Assembly (NCBI GenBank): GCA_965371665.1
Contig: CBDUZI010000003.1
Coordinates: 1 to 63,179 of the forward strand
Origin: JAUVAV01 sp965371665
GTDB lineage: Bacteria > Oederibacteriota > JAAXVQ01 > JAUVAV01
Length of the DNA stretch: 63,179 bases
Reading direction: 5' to 3'
Below are positions 18,078 through 26,709 of this stretch, piece after piece. The notes below the pieces were generated by a model, which ran no database searches, was not told the DNA's origin, and saw only the letters and a list, made by a program, of their open reading frames with translations. The position numbers were made by a program, and so were the translations under genes. Positions within the stretch are counted from its first letter, which is position 1. Every line of letters begins with the position of its first letter.

Positions 18078-18917
18078 TTATTTTTGGCAAACCGGACACC
18101 AATGCGTGCCGCGTTGCGCCACCACCGCTTTTTTAATTATACTACCGCACCGGCCGCATTGCTTACCCGCGCGGCCATAAACTTTAAGCATATTTTGAAA
18201 ACCACCCTGGTTATTATCCGGATCCCGATAATCCGATATACTGGTGCCGCAATATTTTATGGACTTTTGGAGAACATGTCTAATCGCCCGATAAAGATTC
18301 CGGGCCTGCCTCAGAGTTATTCTCTTTCCCGGAAGACACGGAGATATCCTGGCGGCATGGCAAGCTTCATCAACATATATATTACCTAAACCGGCCAGTA
18401 CTTTTTGATTTAGTAAAACCGCTTTCAAAACAGTGCTTCTCCGCTTTATACTTTGATAAAGATAATCTGATTTAAATTGTTTTTCTAAAGGTTCGGGACC
18501 GAGGTCTTTAAAATAATCGTACTCTTTATGATTTTCCAAAAACCTTACCCGGCCAAATTGCCGGATGTCTCTGAAATACAGGAAGATTTTACCGCTTAAT
18601 ATCAATTGGAGGTGCGTATGTTTATCCGGCAGCTTAAAAGGGTTTGTATTTTCCCTCTCCTTTGCTGACATAACAAATATCTGGCCGCTCATACCAAGAT
18701 GAAAAACCAATAATCCTTGATTTAACCTCAATATCAAATATTTGGCCCGCCGATCCACTGCCAGGATTTTAGTATTAATCACCCCTCGTTTAATTTTCAC
18801 GGCCTTTTGGCCCCTCAGCAATTTAGGCTTAGTCAGCTTAAAATCCAGGATTTTTCTTCCCGAAATACGTCGGTTTAATGATTTTCGTATGGTTTCAACT
18901 TCCGGCAACTCCGGCAT
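18078..18917 (-). CDS. mutM: Formamidopyrimidine-DNA glycosylase
   Basis: 279 residues. A base-excision repair glycosylase/AP lyase that removes 8-oxoguanine. The start at 18917 gives MPELPEVETI, in which Pro2 is the catalytic nucleophile after Met removal and Glu3 and Glu6 are conserved; a start six codons upstream would bury Pro2 and cannot be right. GGAAGAG is seven bases upstream. The C-terminus carries the zinc finger (CGRCG and CPVCQ pairs). It follows kdsB's start by 55 bases on the same strand. Confidence 0.95.
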   Translation of the reverse strand: MPELPEVETIRKSLNRRISGRKILDFKLTKPKLLRGQKAVKIKRGVINTKILAVDRRAKYLILRLNQGLLVFHLGMSGQIFVMSAKERENTNPFKLPDKHTHLQLILSGKIFLYFRDIRQFGRVRFLENHKEYDYFKDLGPEPLEKQFKSDYLYQSIKRRSTVLKAVLLNQKVLAGLGNIYVDEACHAARISPCLPGKRITLRQARNLYRAIRHVLQKSIKYCGTSISDYRDPDNNQGGFQNMLKVYGRAGKQCGRCGSIIKKAVVAQRGTHWCPVCQK

Positions 18918-19006
18918 CACGCATCTCTTCCGCAAATCGCCGCGTAACCAGCGTCAGCCCGCCGGTTGATTATTTCATGCCCTGCGCTCACGCCTGCCCT
19001 CCCACT

Positions 19007-20056
19007 TTAAAAACACCGCTGTTTATGGTTTTTTTTGCAATCTCCTCCGCAGCGGTAACAAACCTCGTTTTTTAAATAACCGCCCGTGAAATATTCCCGA
19101 ATATTCTCCATCGTGGTCTGGGCAATGTTGGTCATGGCTTCCCGCGTAAAAAACCCCTGGTGCGATGTAATCAACACATTCGGAAAAGTTAAAAGCCGGG
19201 CCAGCACATCATCATTTATCATATAAGACGAAAAATCCTCAAAAAAATACCCGCTCTCCTCCTCATAAACATCCAGACCCGCGGCCCCAATTTTTCGGCT
19301 CTTCAAACCATTGATCAGAGCCTCGGTTTTTATCAGCTTCCCCCGGCCGGCATTGATAATCATGACCCCGTCCTTCATCTTGGCTATGCTCTCTACATTA
19401 ATGATATACTGCGTTTCGGGAGTTAAGGGACAATTCAGGGATATTATGTCTGAGTGCCGGAAAATTTCGTCCTGACTTACAAAACGAATACCTTTTTCCC
19501 GGGCATAGGTTTCATCCGGCTTTTTGTCAAAAGCCAGGATGTTCATGCCGAATCCTTTTAGAATATCGATCAGGCAGCGCCCAATCCTTCCCGTGCCGAA
19601 AATACCGGCGGTCTTTCCGTGCATATCGAAGCCCAGCAATCCATTCAGGGAAAAATTTCCATCCCGCGTTCGGGAATATGCTTTATGAATTTTCCGGTTC
19701 AGGCTCAACATAAGCGCCACCGCATGCTCGGCCACGGCATAAGGCGAATATACCGGCACACACACCACGTGAAGATTATTATAAGCGGCTTTTAAATCCA
19801 CGTTGTTATATCCCGCGCTGCGCAAGGCGATTAATTTAATACCCTCCCGCTTTAGCTGGGCAATGGTCGCTTGGTCAATAACATCATTCACAAAACCGCA
19901 TACTACGTCATGTCCCGCCGCCAGATGCGCGGTATCATGATTAAGATGCCCGTTAAAATATTTTATGGCATAACCAAATTGGCGGTTGGTTTGATCAAAA
20001 AATTCCTGATCATACGGCTTGGCATCAAAAAAAAATATTTTTTTAGAATTTGCCAT
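19007..20056 (-). CDS. ldhA: D-2-hydroxyacid (D-lactate-type) dehydrogenase
   Basis: 349 residues. An NAD-dependent dehydrogenase of the D-lactate dehydrogenase branch: GIFGTGRIGR is the dinucleotide-binding motif, NAGRG supplies the catalytic Arg, LDVYEEE the Glu, and ITSHQGFFT the His. This branch reduces pyruvate to D-lactate in fermentation, though related 2-hydroxyacid substrates are possible. The ATG at 20056 (MANSKK) is 10 bases from AAGG; ATG at 20062 is an alternative. Unusual: the C-terminus ends in a Cys-rich tail (CYRCGGDC...RCF) beyond the normal fold, possibly metal binding. Confidence 0.85.
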   Translation of the reverse strand: MANSKKIFFFDAKPYDQEFFDQTNRQFGYAIKYFNGHLNHDTAHLAAGHDVVCGFVNDVIDQATIAQLKREGIKLIALRSAGYNNVDLKAAYNNLHVVCVPVYSPYAVAEHAVALMLSLNRKIHKAYSRTRDGNFSLNGLLGFDMHGKTAGIFGTGRIGRCLIDILKGFGMNILAFDKKPDETYAREKGIRFVSQDEIFRHSDIISLNCPLTPETQYIINVESIAKMKDGVMIINAGRGKLIKTEALINGLKSRKIGAAGLDVYEEESGYFFEDFSSYMINDDVLARLLTFPNVLITSHQGFFTREAMTNIAQTTMENIREYFTGGYLKNEVCYRCGGDCKKNHKQRCF

Positions 20057-20282
20057 AATCATCACACCCTTAGTTTGCGAATAATTCCGTCCCGTTTTCG
20101 AACTCACCCATCCCGGCAAGCCGTAGTTTGACTATATCATAAAACTCTTCCGCCGCAGGGGGGGGATTTCATGTTTTAATTTAACCTCGCCTCTGCCCTG
20201 AACCAAATGGTTCAGGGCCTGACTCTTTCTCGTAATCAATATCTAATGGAGAAAGGCAATTTTGGGCAAACACACCCCATTT

Positions 20283-20367
20283 CGTCACCCCGGCGAAAGC
20301 CGGAGTCCAGGCCCAAAGTTTACTTATAAAGTCGCTGGATTCCGGCTAAAACCATACCGGAATGACG
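20283..20367. repeat. Family C palindromic repeat (CGTCACCCCGG ... CCGGAATGACG)
   Basis: Inverted ends with an internal GGCGAAAGCCGG hairpin and a CTGGATTCCGGCT segment, the common core of this window's GTCACCCCGGCGAAAGCCGG repeats (also 23707-23853, 23880-24063, 31275-31441, partial 58850-58912). Confidence 0.75.
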
Positions 20368-20488
20368 GACACTTGGAAACTTAGCGGTTGGCTCAGGTTA
20401 CTTGAATTTGTCGTTTCCGCACCAGAAACTTATTTCAACTCGTTATTATAGATAATAATTCAGGTTTGTTCAAGATTTGTATCCGATT

Positions 20489-20516
20489 TTGAATCTTTAC
20501 TTTCCGCCCGGATAAT
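20489..20516 (+). promoter_or_regulatory. Sigma70-type promoter of the patatin gene
   Basis: TTGAAT at 20489-20494, a 16-base spacer, and GATAAT at 20511-20516, 43 bases before the patatin ATG. Close to consensus and correctly placed; no operator was noticed. Confidence 0.55.
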
Positions 20517-20558
20517 GTACAATATGCCCGGATTATCTTTCAAGGAGGATCAAAGCGT

Positions 20559-21422
20559 ATGCGCTTGCAATATATAATTTCAATCCTACTGGTCATGATT
20601 TGCTTGGCTGGCTGCGCCGGAACCCCGGCCCGCCCAGGTGATCAACTTCCCAAAGTGGCCCTGTTGCTGGGCGGGGGCGGGGCGCGCGGATTTGCGCACG
20701 TGGGCGTGATCCGGGAGCTCGAGAGCGCCCAGATTCCGATAGACCTGATCGTGGGCGTCAGCGTGGGCAGCTTGATCGGTGCGCTTTACGCGGATACTGC
20801 GGATTCATTCAAACTCGAGTGGAAGGCCTTTCAAATCCAGAAGAAAGACATCTTCGATTACAAGCTTTTCAATCTTAAGGACGGCCTGGCCAAGGGTGAT
20901 GCGATTAAAGCCTACATTGATAATAATCTCGAGACCAAATATCTTGAAAACATGAAAATCCCGCTGGCCATTGTGGCCGTAGATTTAAACAGTGGCTTGC
21001 CGGTTGTTTTCAAAACCGGTCCCATAAAAGATGCCGTGCGGGCCAGCACGGCCGTTCCGGGCATTTTCATGCCCATGCCCTTTGAGGGCAAGTTCCTGGT
21101 TGACGGCGGGGTCGTGGGCAACTTGGCTCCGCAGGTCGCCAAGGACCTGGGAGCGAGTGTGATTATCGGGGTTAATATTGCCAAGCCCCGTTCCAATCTC
21201 TCCGGCGGCATGCCTAATGTGCTTACCGTAATCATGGAAGCCATTAATATTATGGGTGATGAAATTGTTCGTCTGCGAAAAAATGATATTGATATTTTAA
21301 TTGAGCCCCAGGTCGGAAATATCGGCATTACCGATTTCAGCAAAAAACGCGAACTAATCGAGGCCGGGCGCCAGGCCGCGATAAAAGCCCTTCCGAAAAT
21401 CAAGCAGGTTCTGGGTTTATAA
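20559..21422 (+). CDS. Patatin-like phospholipase lipoprotein (RssA type)
   Basis: 287 residues. The signal peptide ends in a lipobox, LAGC with Cys at 19, so the protein should be lipid-anchored in the envelope. The patatin catalytic parts are present: oxyanion loop GGGGARG (38-44), nucleophile motif GVSVGS with Ser68, and DGGVVGN carrying the Asp of the Ser-Asp dyad. It is expected to hydrolyse acyl ester lipids. A strong AAGGAGGA precedes the ATG. The last six bases overlap the end of the convergent folC gene. Confidence 0.88.
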   Translation: MRLQYIISILLVMICLAGCAGTPARPGDQLPKVALLLGGGGARGFAHVGVIRELESAQIPIDLIVGVSVGSLIGALYADTADSFKLEWKAFQIQKKDIFDYKLFNLKDGLAKGDAIKAYIDNNLETKYLENMKIPLAIVAVDLNSGLPVVFKTGPIKDAVRASTAVPGIFMPMPFEGKFLVDGGVVGNLAPQVAKDLGASVIIGVNIAKPRSNLSGGMPNVLTVIMEAINIMGDEIVRLRKNDIDILIEPQVGNIGITDFSKKRELIEAGRQAAIKALPKIKQVLGL

Positions 21423-22847
21423 GGTTATAAGGTTAAGCGACTTGAGGCGGCCCAGGGCCCGGCGGGCCGGAGCAATATTATATAAGGACCCGGCTACCAG
21501 AACCGTTCCCCGTATGCCGGCAGCCTGTACGGCCTTTTGCAGGGCTAACCGGAAGCTGCGTTGCGGTTCGGCTTTTACTCCTGCTGCCTGGAAACACTCT
21601 GCCAGTTCCTTGGCCGGCAAGGCACGCGGATCCGGCGGCGCAACTGTCCACACAGTTTTGGCTGCTTTGACAAATTCCCGGCACATGCCTTTTACGTCTT
21701 TGTCCCGGACTATGCCTGCCACTAGATAAACTTTTTCTGAACGGGAATGCCATTCCCGGATAAGCGCACGTACGGCTGCGGGATTATGTGCACCATCTAA
21801 ATATATTTTTGGCTTTTGGCTGACAATTTCCATGCGGCCGGGCCAGCGCGCGCATTTAAATCCTTGGCAGATGTCTTCTCCGGATATCTGATAACCCGCC
21901 TTTTGTAAATTATGCATTGCCAGGAATGCCAGCGCCGCGTTTAAAACCTGGAATTCACCCTGCCAGGGTATATGAATTTTAAATGAATTCTCCCCGCAAC
22001 AAGTTGCGGGGTATCTGACCGGATTGATTATTTGTAAAATCCCCCTAACCCCCTTTTCCAAAGGGGGCACTCTATGCGGGGAATTACAAGTTAAATCCCG
22101 TTGTTTCACGATTAATTCTATTTGCAACCCTTTTGGGGTTCTTTTCCAGGCCTTAACCTGCACCGCATCTTTGGAATTCATGCCGGCAAATTCTATCGGA
22201 AAGATCCTTTCGCGGGCTTGTGCCCGCATCAGGCCGCGGATTCCGGGATGCGCTTCGGCGCTAAGCAGTGGCACGCCTTTCCGGGCTATGGCGATTTTTT
22301 CCCCACAAATAGCGCTCAAACTGTTTCCCAGTTCCCGGGTATGTTCCAAACCTATATTAGTCAGGATAGAGAGTATAACGCGCTTCCCGGCTGAAGTGGC
22401 ATCCAGGCGGCCGCCCATGCCGGCTTCTACCAGGGCCAAATCTATTCCGTCCTGCCGGAAAACCTCGGCTGCCAAGACTGTCCAGGCCTCGAAGGTGGTG
22501 GCCGGAGTTCCGGCTTGTTGCAGGGCTTTTAGTCCCGGTAATAATTTCTGACCCGCCGCGGCAAAAGCGCGCTGAGAGACTTTTTTTCCATTCAGGGTTA
22601 TGCGTTCCCGTTCATCCTGAAGGTGGGGCGAGGTAAAGCAGCCCACCCTATAGCCGGACTGGGTTAAAACCGCGCTCAGCAGGGCCGCGACCGAGCCTTT
22701 GCCATTAGTGCCGGTAATCTGCACCGCCGGATAGGCGGCGTCAGGATGGCCGAGATATGCCAGAAGCTTGCGCGTTCTGGCCAGGCCGGGAAGAACCGCG
22801 CGGATGGTTAGTTGATGCAGCGCTGCCCGGACGCGGGCATAGTTCAT
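21417..22847 (-). CDS. folC: Folylpolyglutamate/dihydrofolate synthase with an in-frame repeat insertion
   Basis: 476 residues. It adds glutamate to (dihydro)folate using ATP. The P-loop GTNGKGS is at 46-52, then SPHLQDERERI, the Mur-ligase-type metal site region (FEAWTVLAAEVF, EAGMGGRLDATS), and YLDGAHNP in the C-terminal domain. About residues 252-289 (encoded by 21981-22092) are a family E interspersed repeat read in frame; without them the length is about 438, close to the family norm. The insert falls between the central and C-terminal parts, probably in a surface loop. The start overlaps the accD stop by four bases, so translation is coupled. Confidence 0.92.
   Translation of the reverse strand: MNYARVRAALHQLTIRAVLPGLARTRKLLAYLGHPDAAYPAVQITGTNGKGSVAALLSAVLTQSGYRVGCFTSPHLQDERERITLNGKKVSQRAFAAAGQKLLPGLKALQQAGTPATTFEAWTVLAAEVFRQDGIDLALVEAGMGGRLDATSAGKRVILSILTNIGLEHTRELGNSLSAICGEKIAIARKGVPLLSAEAHPGIRGLMRAQARERIFPIEFAGMNSKDAVQVKAWKRTPKGLQIELIVKQRDLTCNSPHRVPPLEKGVRGILQIINPVRYPATCCGENSFKIHIPWQGEFQVLNAALAFLAMHNLQKAGYQISGEDICQGFKCARWPGRMEIVSQKPKIYLDGAHNPAAVRALIREWHSRSEKVYLVAGIVRDKDVKGMCREFVKAAKTVWTVAPPDPRALPAKELAECFQAAGVKAEPQRSFRLALQKAVQAAGIRGTVLVAGSLYNIAPARRALGRLKSLNLITL
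21981..22092. repeat. Family E repeat inside folC
   Basis: An inverted copy of the element at 8845-8942. Shared parts are the AACTTGTAATTCCCCG end, the CCCCCTTTGGAAAAGGGGG hairpin with the following TAGGGGGATTTTAC, and the GCGGGGAGAATTCATTT end. Here a CCCCGCAACTTGTTGCGGGG stem lies near one end. No stop codon arises in the folC frame. Confidence 0.88.
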
Positions 22848-23689
22848 GGGCAGGAAATAGGCAGGAGCCGGGCAATAGTGTTCTTTAACTCTTGGCGCTT
22901 AACTATCATATCCAGCATGCCGTGCTCCAGGAGAAATTCGGCGCGTTGGAAGCGTTTGGGCAAATGCTGCCGGATGGTCTGCTCAATCACCCGGGGGCCG
23001 GCAAACATAATCAGGGCATTCGGCTCGGCCATTATGATATCTCCCAGCATGGCAAAACTGGCGGTTACTCCGCCGCCCGTGGGATTTGTCAGCACTGAGA
23101 TATAGAGCAACTTGGCCGCGGCCAGGCGCCCCAGGGCGGCCGCGGTCTTGGCCATCTGCATTAAGGAGACAATCCCTTCCTGCATGCGGGCGCCTCCGCC
23201 CGAGGCCGAAACAATAACCACCGGCAGGCGTTCTTTAATCGCCCGCTCAATCAGGCGGGCAATTTCCTCGCCAATAACCGAGCCCATGGAACCTCCCATA
23301 AAATCAAAATCCGTTACGGCCAGGACGGTCCGTTTTCCGCCAATTGTGCAAATACCGGCCTGGATGGCATCCTGAAGTCCGGTTTTTTTTCTCCCTTTTT
23401 CAATTTTTTCCTGGTAGCCGGGAAATTCCAATGGATTAGCCGCCTTGATCCGGCCCGTGGTTTCCTCCAGCAGCACGCCGTTATCCGCCAGTAATTGTAT
23501 ACGCTCCCGCGCCGGCATATTAAAATGATGATTGCACTTGGGACAGGTTCGGAGAGCCTTCTCACTCTCCTTGTTAAACACAATTTCACTGCATCCCGGA
23601 CAGCGGGTAACCAGGTTATCCGGTATATCCGCCTTCTTTTTCGTAGATACCCGGACAGTGGTATATTTAGGCTTTTTAAACCAATCCAT
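22844..23689 (-). CDS. accD: Acetyl-CoA carboxylase carboxyltransferase subunit beta
   Basis: 281 residues. It forms the carboxyltransferase with AccA and makes malonyl-CoA for fatty-acid synthesis. The N-terminal zinc ribbon has Cys30, Cys33, Cys49 and Cys52. The crotonase-fold core shows FDFMGGSMGSVIGEEI, SASGGGARMQEG and NPTGGGVTASFAMLGDI. It is followed with a four-base overlap by folC, an accD-folC order also known in Escherichia coli. No accA is in the window. Confidence 0.95.
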   Translation of the reverse strand: MDWFKKPKYTTVRVSTKKKADIPDNLVTRCPGCSEIVFNKESEKALRTCPKCNHHFNMPARERIQLLADNGVLLEETTGRIKAANPLEFPGYQEKIEKGRKKTGLQDAIQAGICTIGGKRTVLAVTDFDFMGGSMGSVIGEEIARLIERAIKERLPVVIVSASGGGARMQEGIVSLMQMAKTAAALGRLAAAKLLYISVLTNPTGGGVTASFAMLGDIIMAEPNALIMFAGPRVIEQTIRQHLPKRFQRAEFLLEHGMLDMIVKRQELKNTIARLLPISCP

Positions 23690-23706
23690 TTATTACTTCC
23701 TTGTTT

Positions 23707-23853
23707 GTAACTACTCAGGTACCCCACCAATTAAGGAAATACGAGATGTTGTTTTAAGGCCGTCACCCCGGCGAAAGCCGGGGTCTAGATGAATCTGCCT
23801 TATAAAATCTTCTGGATTCCGGCTTTCGCCGGAATGACGACCTGAGTAGTTAC
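23707..23853. repeat. 147-bp element with perfect 14-bp terminal inverted repeats
   Basis: The ends GTAACTACTCAGGT (23707-23720) and ACCTGAGTAGTTAC (23840-23853) are exact inverted copies. Inside is the GTCACCCCGGCGAAAGCCGG core and its partner GGCTTTCGCCGGAATGACG. There is no coding capacity, so it looks like a non-autonomous, MITE-type element. It lies between trpA and accD. Confidence 0.9.
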
Positions 23854-23879
23854 CCTTGTTTATTAATAAATTAATAATA

Positions 23880-24063
23880 CTTGGAGCCTGAACATTTAGT
23901 CTGTTTTTGGTATTGTTCGTCACCCCGGTGAAAACCGGGGTCCAGAAAAGGCTTTAAAATTCAGATTCCTGGATACCGGCCTGTCCTGGATGGTTTAGTC
24001 CAGGGCTTCCGCCGGTATGACGGCAAAACAACAAATAAACAGACTAAATGCTCAAGCTTCCAG
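23880..24063. repeat. 184-bp family B element with 27-bp imperfect terminal inverted repeats
   Basis: The left end begins TTGGAGCCTGAACATTTAGTCTG; the right end (24037-24063) is its inverted copy with a few mismatches. It contains a GTCACCCCGGTGAAAACCGG core and a CCTGTCCTGGATGG...CCAGGGC hairpin. It is placed 26 bases from the neighbouring 23707-23853 element, so two elements sit side by side between trpA and accD. Confidence 0.88.
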
Positions 24064-24083
24064 CTCAATCAAAATATTTTACA

Positions 24084-24911
24084 TCATTTTAATGGTTTTT
24101 CCATACCTTTTTTACCCTTTACCGCCTTCGCTATCTCTTCCGCAAGATGACGCAAGCGGCGCAATGCGTCCTGGTCCGTGCTCCCCTGCTCCATCTCCCG
24201 GATTAAAGCGCTTCCCACAATTACTCCGTCCGCTATGCCAACTACGTCCGCTGCCTGTCGGGGAGTTGAAATTCCAAATCCCACCAGTATTGGCAAGGAG
24301 GAATATCTGCGTATCCGGGTCACGCCGGCCCGCACATCAGCGGGCAGTTTATCGCGCAAACCCGTGGTTCCGGTAACTGATACATAATAAATGTATCCGG
24401 TGGAGCATCGAATTATGGTTTTCAGCCGGGCCGGTGTGCTGTTGGGCGTGGTTAAAAAAACCGTGTCCAGCTCTTTTTTCCGGCAGATACTTATCCAGTA
24501 TCCTGCCTCTTCCGGGATTAAGTCCGGAATTATATAACCATCCACTCCCGCGGCTTGGGCAAGAGACGCGTTGCTTGACATGTCCGGTTGCAGAAAAGGG
24601 TTCAAATAGCCCATGAGCAAGATAGGTATATCCGTTTCCCGGCGCAGGTTCCTGACCAAACTGATAATTCCCGGCAGATTGGTCCCCTGCTCCAGGGCCC
24701 GGTGGGAGGACCGCTGTATGACTTTACCGTCAGCCAGCGGGTCGGAAAACGGCACTCCCAGCTCCACCGCGTCCGCGCCGGCCCGGGCAAGAACCATGAT
24801 GGCCCGGCGAGTAAAGTCCAGCCCCCGGTCACCGGCCGTTATAAATGGGACAAAAAGCTTGCGGCCGGCAGCCAGTTCCTGTTTGAACCGGTTTCTAAGC
24901 CGGGCACTCAT
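24084..24911 (-). CDS. trpA: Tryptophan synthase alpha subunit
   Basis: 275 residues. It cleaves indole-3-glycerol phosphate to indole, which is channelled to TrpB. The TIM-barrel motif AVELGVPFSDPLADG carries Glu50 and Asp61, matching the catalytic Glu49 and Asp60 of the E. coli enzyme. YYVSVTGTTG and GFGISTPRQA form the phosphate-binding loops. The start overlaps the trpB stop by four bases. It is the last of the four trp genes before a pair of repeat elements. Confidence 0.95.
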   Translation of the reverse strand: MSARLRNRFKQELAAGRKLFVPFITAGDRGLDFTRRAIMVLARAGADAVELGVPFSDPLADGKVIQRSSHRALEQGTNLPGIISLVRNLRRETDIPILLMGYLNPFLQPDMSSNASLAQAAGVDGYIIPDLIPEEAGYWISICRKKELDTVFLTTPNSTPARLKTIIRCSTGYIYYVSVTGTTGLRDKLPADVRAGVTRIRRYSSLPILVGFGISTPRQAADVVGIADGVIVGSALIREMEQGSTDQDALRRLRHLAEEIAKAVKGKKGMEKPLK

Positions 24912-26080
24912 AAGGCATCCTCGGGCTTGAGGTCTTTATCTCCCCGTCCGGAAACATTAATAATGATATTCGCAGACGGGCCCAGTTTTTTGGCCAAATC
25001 TTTGGCATAAGCCACGGCATGCGCGCTCTCTGTGGCTGGAATAATGCCTTCCAGCCGGGCCATCTGCTTCTGGGCTGCCAGGGCTTGCTTATCTGTGACC
25101 GAGGTAAACTTGGCCCGGCCGCTGTCTTTTAAAAAAGCCAGTTGAGGTCCCACTCCCGGATAATCCAGGCCGGCGGCCACGGAATGCGTCGTTAAAATCT
25201 GGCCGTATTGATCCTGCATTACATAACTCCGGCTGCCATGCAGAACTCCGACCCGGCCGCGCTGCAGGGGCGCGGCATGGCGTCCGGTTGAGAGTCCCTG
25301 CCCTCCAGCCTCCACGCCGTAAAGACGTACCTTTTCATCGTGAAGAAACGCGGAAAAAATTCCTATGGCATTACTCCCGCCGCCCACGCAGGCTATGATG
25401 GCGTTCGGTAGCCGGTGAATCCGCTTCAATATCTGCTGACGGGCTTCCTTTCCAATAATAGACTGAAATTCCCGGACCAGGGTGGGATAAGGGTCAAAAC
25501 CCGCTACGCTTCCCAAAAGGTAATAAGTATTACTTACATTGGTAATCCAGTCCCGGATAGCCTCATTCATGGCGTCTTTCAGAGTACGCGTCCCGGAATC
25601 CACCGGAGCGACTTGCGCTCCCAGCAGGCGCATACGGTAGACATTCAGCGCCTGGCGCTGCATATCCTCGGTTCCCATATAAACCCGGCAGGGAAGGCCG
25701 AAACGGGCGCAGACCGTGGCTGCGGCCACGCCGTGCTGACCGGCCCCGGTCTCGGCAATGATGCGCTGCTTTTTCATGCGCCGGGCCAGGAGTACTTGTC
25801 CCAGGCAATTATTAAGTTTATGCGAGCCGGTGTGGTTTAGATCCTCGCGTTTTAAAAATACCCTGGCTCCGCCCCAGGCCCGGGTAAGGCGCCCGGCTAA
25901 ATCCAGGGGCGTAGGACGGCCGGCGTAATTCCGGTATAACTCGCTAAGCTCACGCTTAAAATCGGGGTCGCGCCGGGCCTGATGGAAAGCCTGGTTAAGC
26001 TCTTCCACGGCCGGCATTAATACCTCGGGCGCATAGCATCCGCCGTAGTCGCCAAACCATCCTTTGCGTGATGATGTCAT
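24908..26080 (-). CDS. trpB: Tryptophan synthase beta subunit
   Basis: 390 residues, the normal TrpB1 length. A PLP enzyme condensing indole with serine. NHTGSHKLNN holds the Schiff-base Lys88, and GGGSNAIGIF the PLP-phosphate loop; the C-terminal region contains SGRGDKD. Two bases separate it from trpF and it overlaps trpA by four, so the trp genes are tightly coupled. Confidence 0.96.
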   Translation of the reverse strand: MTSSRKGWFGDYGGCYAPEVLMPAVEELNQAFHQARRDPDFKRELSELYRNYAGRPTPLDLAGRLTRAWGGARVFLKREDLNHTGSHKLNNCLGQVLLARRMKKQRIIAETGAGQHGVAAATVCARFGLPCRVYMGTEDMQRQALNVYRMRLLGAQVAPVDSGTRTLKDAMNEAIRDWITNVSNTYYLLGSVAGFDPYPTLVREFQSIIGKEARQQILKRIHRLPNAIIACVGGGSNAIGIFSAFLHDEKVRLYGVEAGGQGLSTGRHAAPLQRGRVGVLHGSRSYVMQDQYGQILTTHSVAAGLDYPGVGPQLAFLKDSGRAKFTSVTDKQALAAQKQMARLEGIIPATESAHAVAYAKDLAKKLGPSANIIINVSGRGDKDLKPEDAL

Positions 26081-26082
26081 CT

Positions 26083-26709
26083 TTAACCTCTTCCCGCTTC
26101 GCGCACAGCCTTTACAAAAGCCCGCATCCTCGCCGCGCTCTTAATCCCAGGCCGGATTTCCACGCCCGAGGAGACATCCACCATATCCGGCTTAACCGCG
26201 CGAATAGCCCGGCTGACATTGTCCGGATTGAGTCCTCCGGACAGGATAACAGGCTTGCCAAAACGTCGTAAGCCGCGGGCATATTTCCAGTTGGATAAAA
26301 TCCCGGTTCCGCCGCTGGTTCCCGGAACGCAGGCATCCACTAGAAAAGCCGCTGCCGCGGGTTCCGGATCCTGCCGGGCCAAGGCCCGGTCCGCAGAAGG
26401 GCGAAGGGCGCGGATCACGCGGCTGAAAGAAAAACGACGCAAAACGGTTTTTTTCTCTGAACCGTGAAATTGCAGCCGGTCCAGTCCCATAGTATCCATA
26501 ATCCGGCCTATCCAATCCGGATCCTGATCAACAAAAACCCCTATTCGTACAATATGGGGAGGGAGGGCAGCTATAATAGCTTTGGCCTGCCCTGGCAATA
26601 CCCGGCGGGGAGAAGGCGCAAATACCAGGCCAATAGCATCAGCGCCGGCCGCGGCTGCGGCCCGGGCGTCCTCCGGGCGCGTCAAGCCGCAGATTTTAAT
26701 TCCTGTCAA
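26083..26709 (-). CDS. trpF: Phosphoribosylanthranilate isomerase
   Basis: 208 residues. It converts N-(5'-phosphoribosyl)anthranilate to CdRP. The N-terminal KICGLTRPEDA carries the catalytic Cys and the general acid Asp lies in the VDA region; FHGSE and LSGGLNPDNV are conserved phosphate-site motifs. It overlaps trpC by four bases and is followed two bases later by trpB. Confidence 0.93.
   Translation of the reverse strand: MTGIKICGLTRPEDARAAAAAGADAIGLVFAPSPRRVLPGQAKAIIAALPPHIVRIGVFVDQDPDWIGRIMDTMGLDRLQFHGSEKKTVLRRFSFSRVIRALRPSADRALARQDPEPAAAAFLVDACVPGTSGGTGILSNWKYARGLRRFGKPVILSGGLNPDNVSRAIRAVKPDMVDVSSGVEIRPGIKSAARMRAFVKAVREAGRG

Larger units (their letters stand above)
20057..20558. other. 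500-base divergent intergenic region with repeat and promoter
   Basis: It separates the leftward ldhA from the rightward patatin gene. It holds one GTCACCCCGGC repeat (20283-20367) and, near its right end, a promoter for the patatin gene. The remainder shows no ORF with a ribosome binding site and no RNA gene. Confidence 0.5.
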
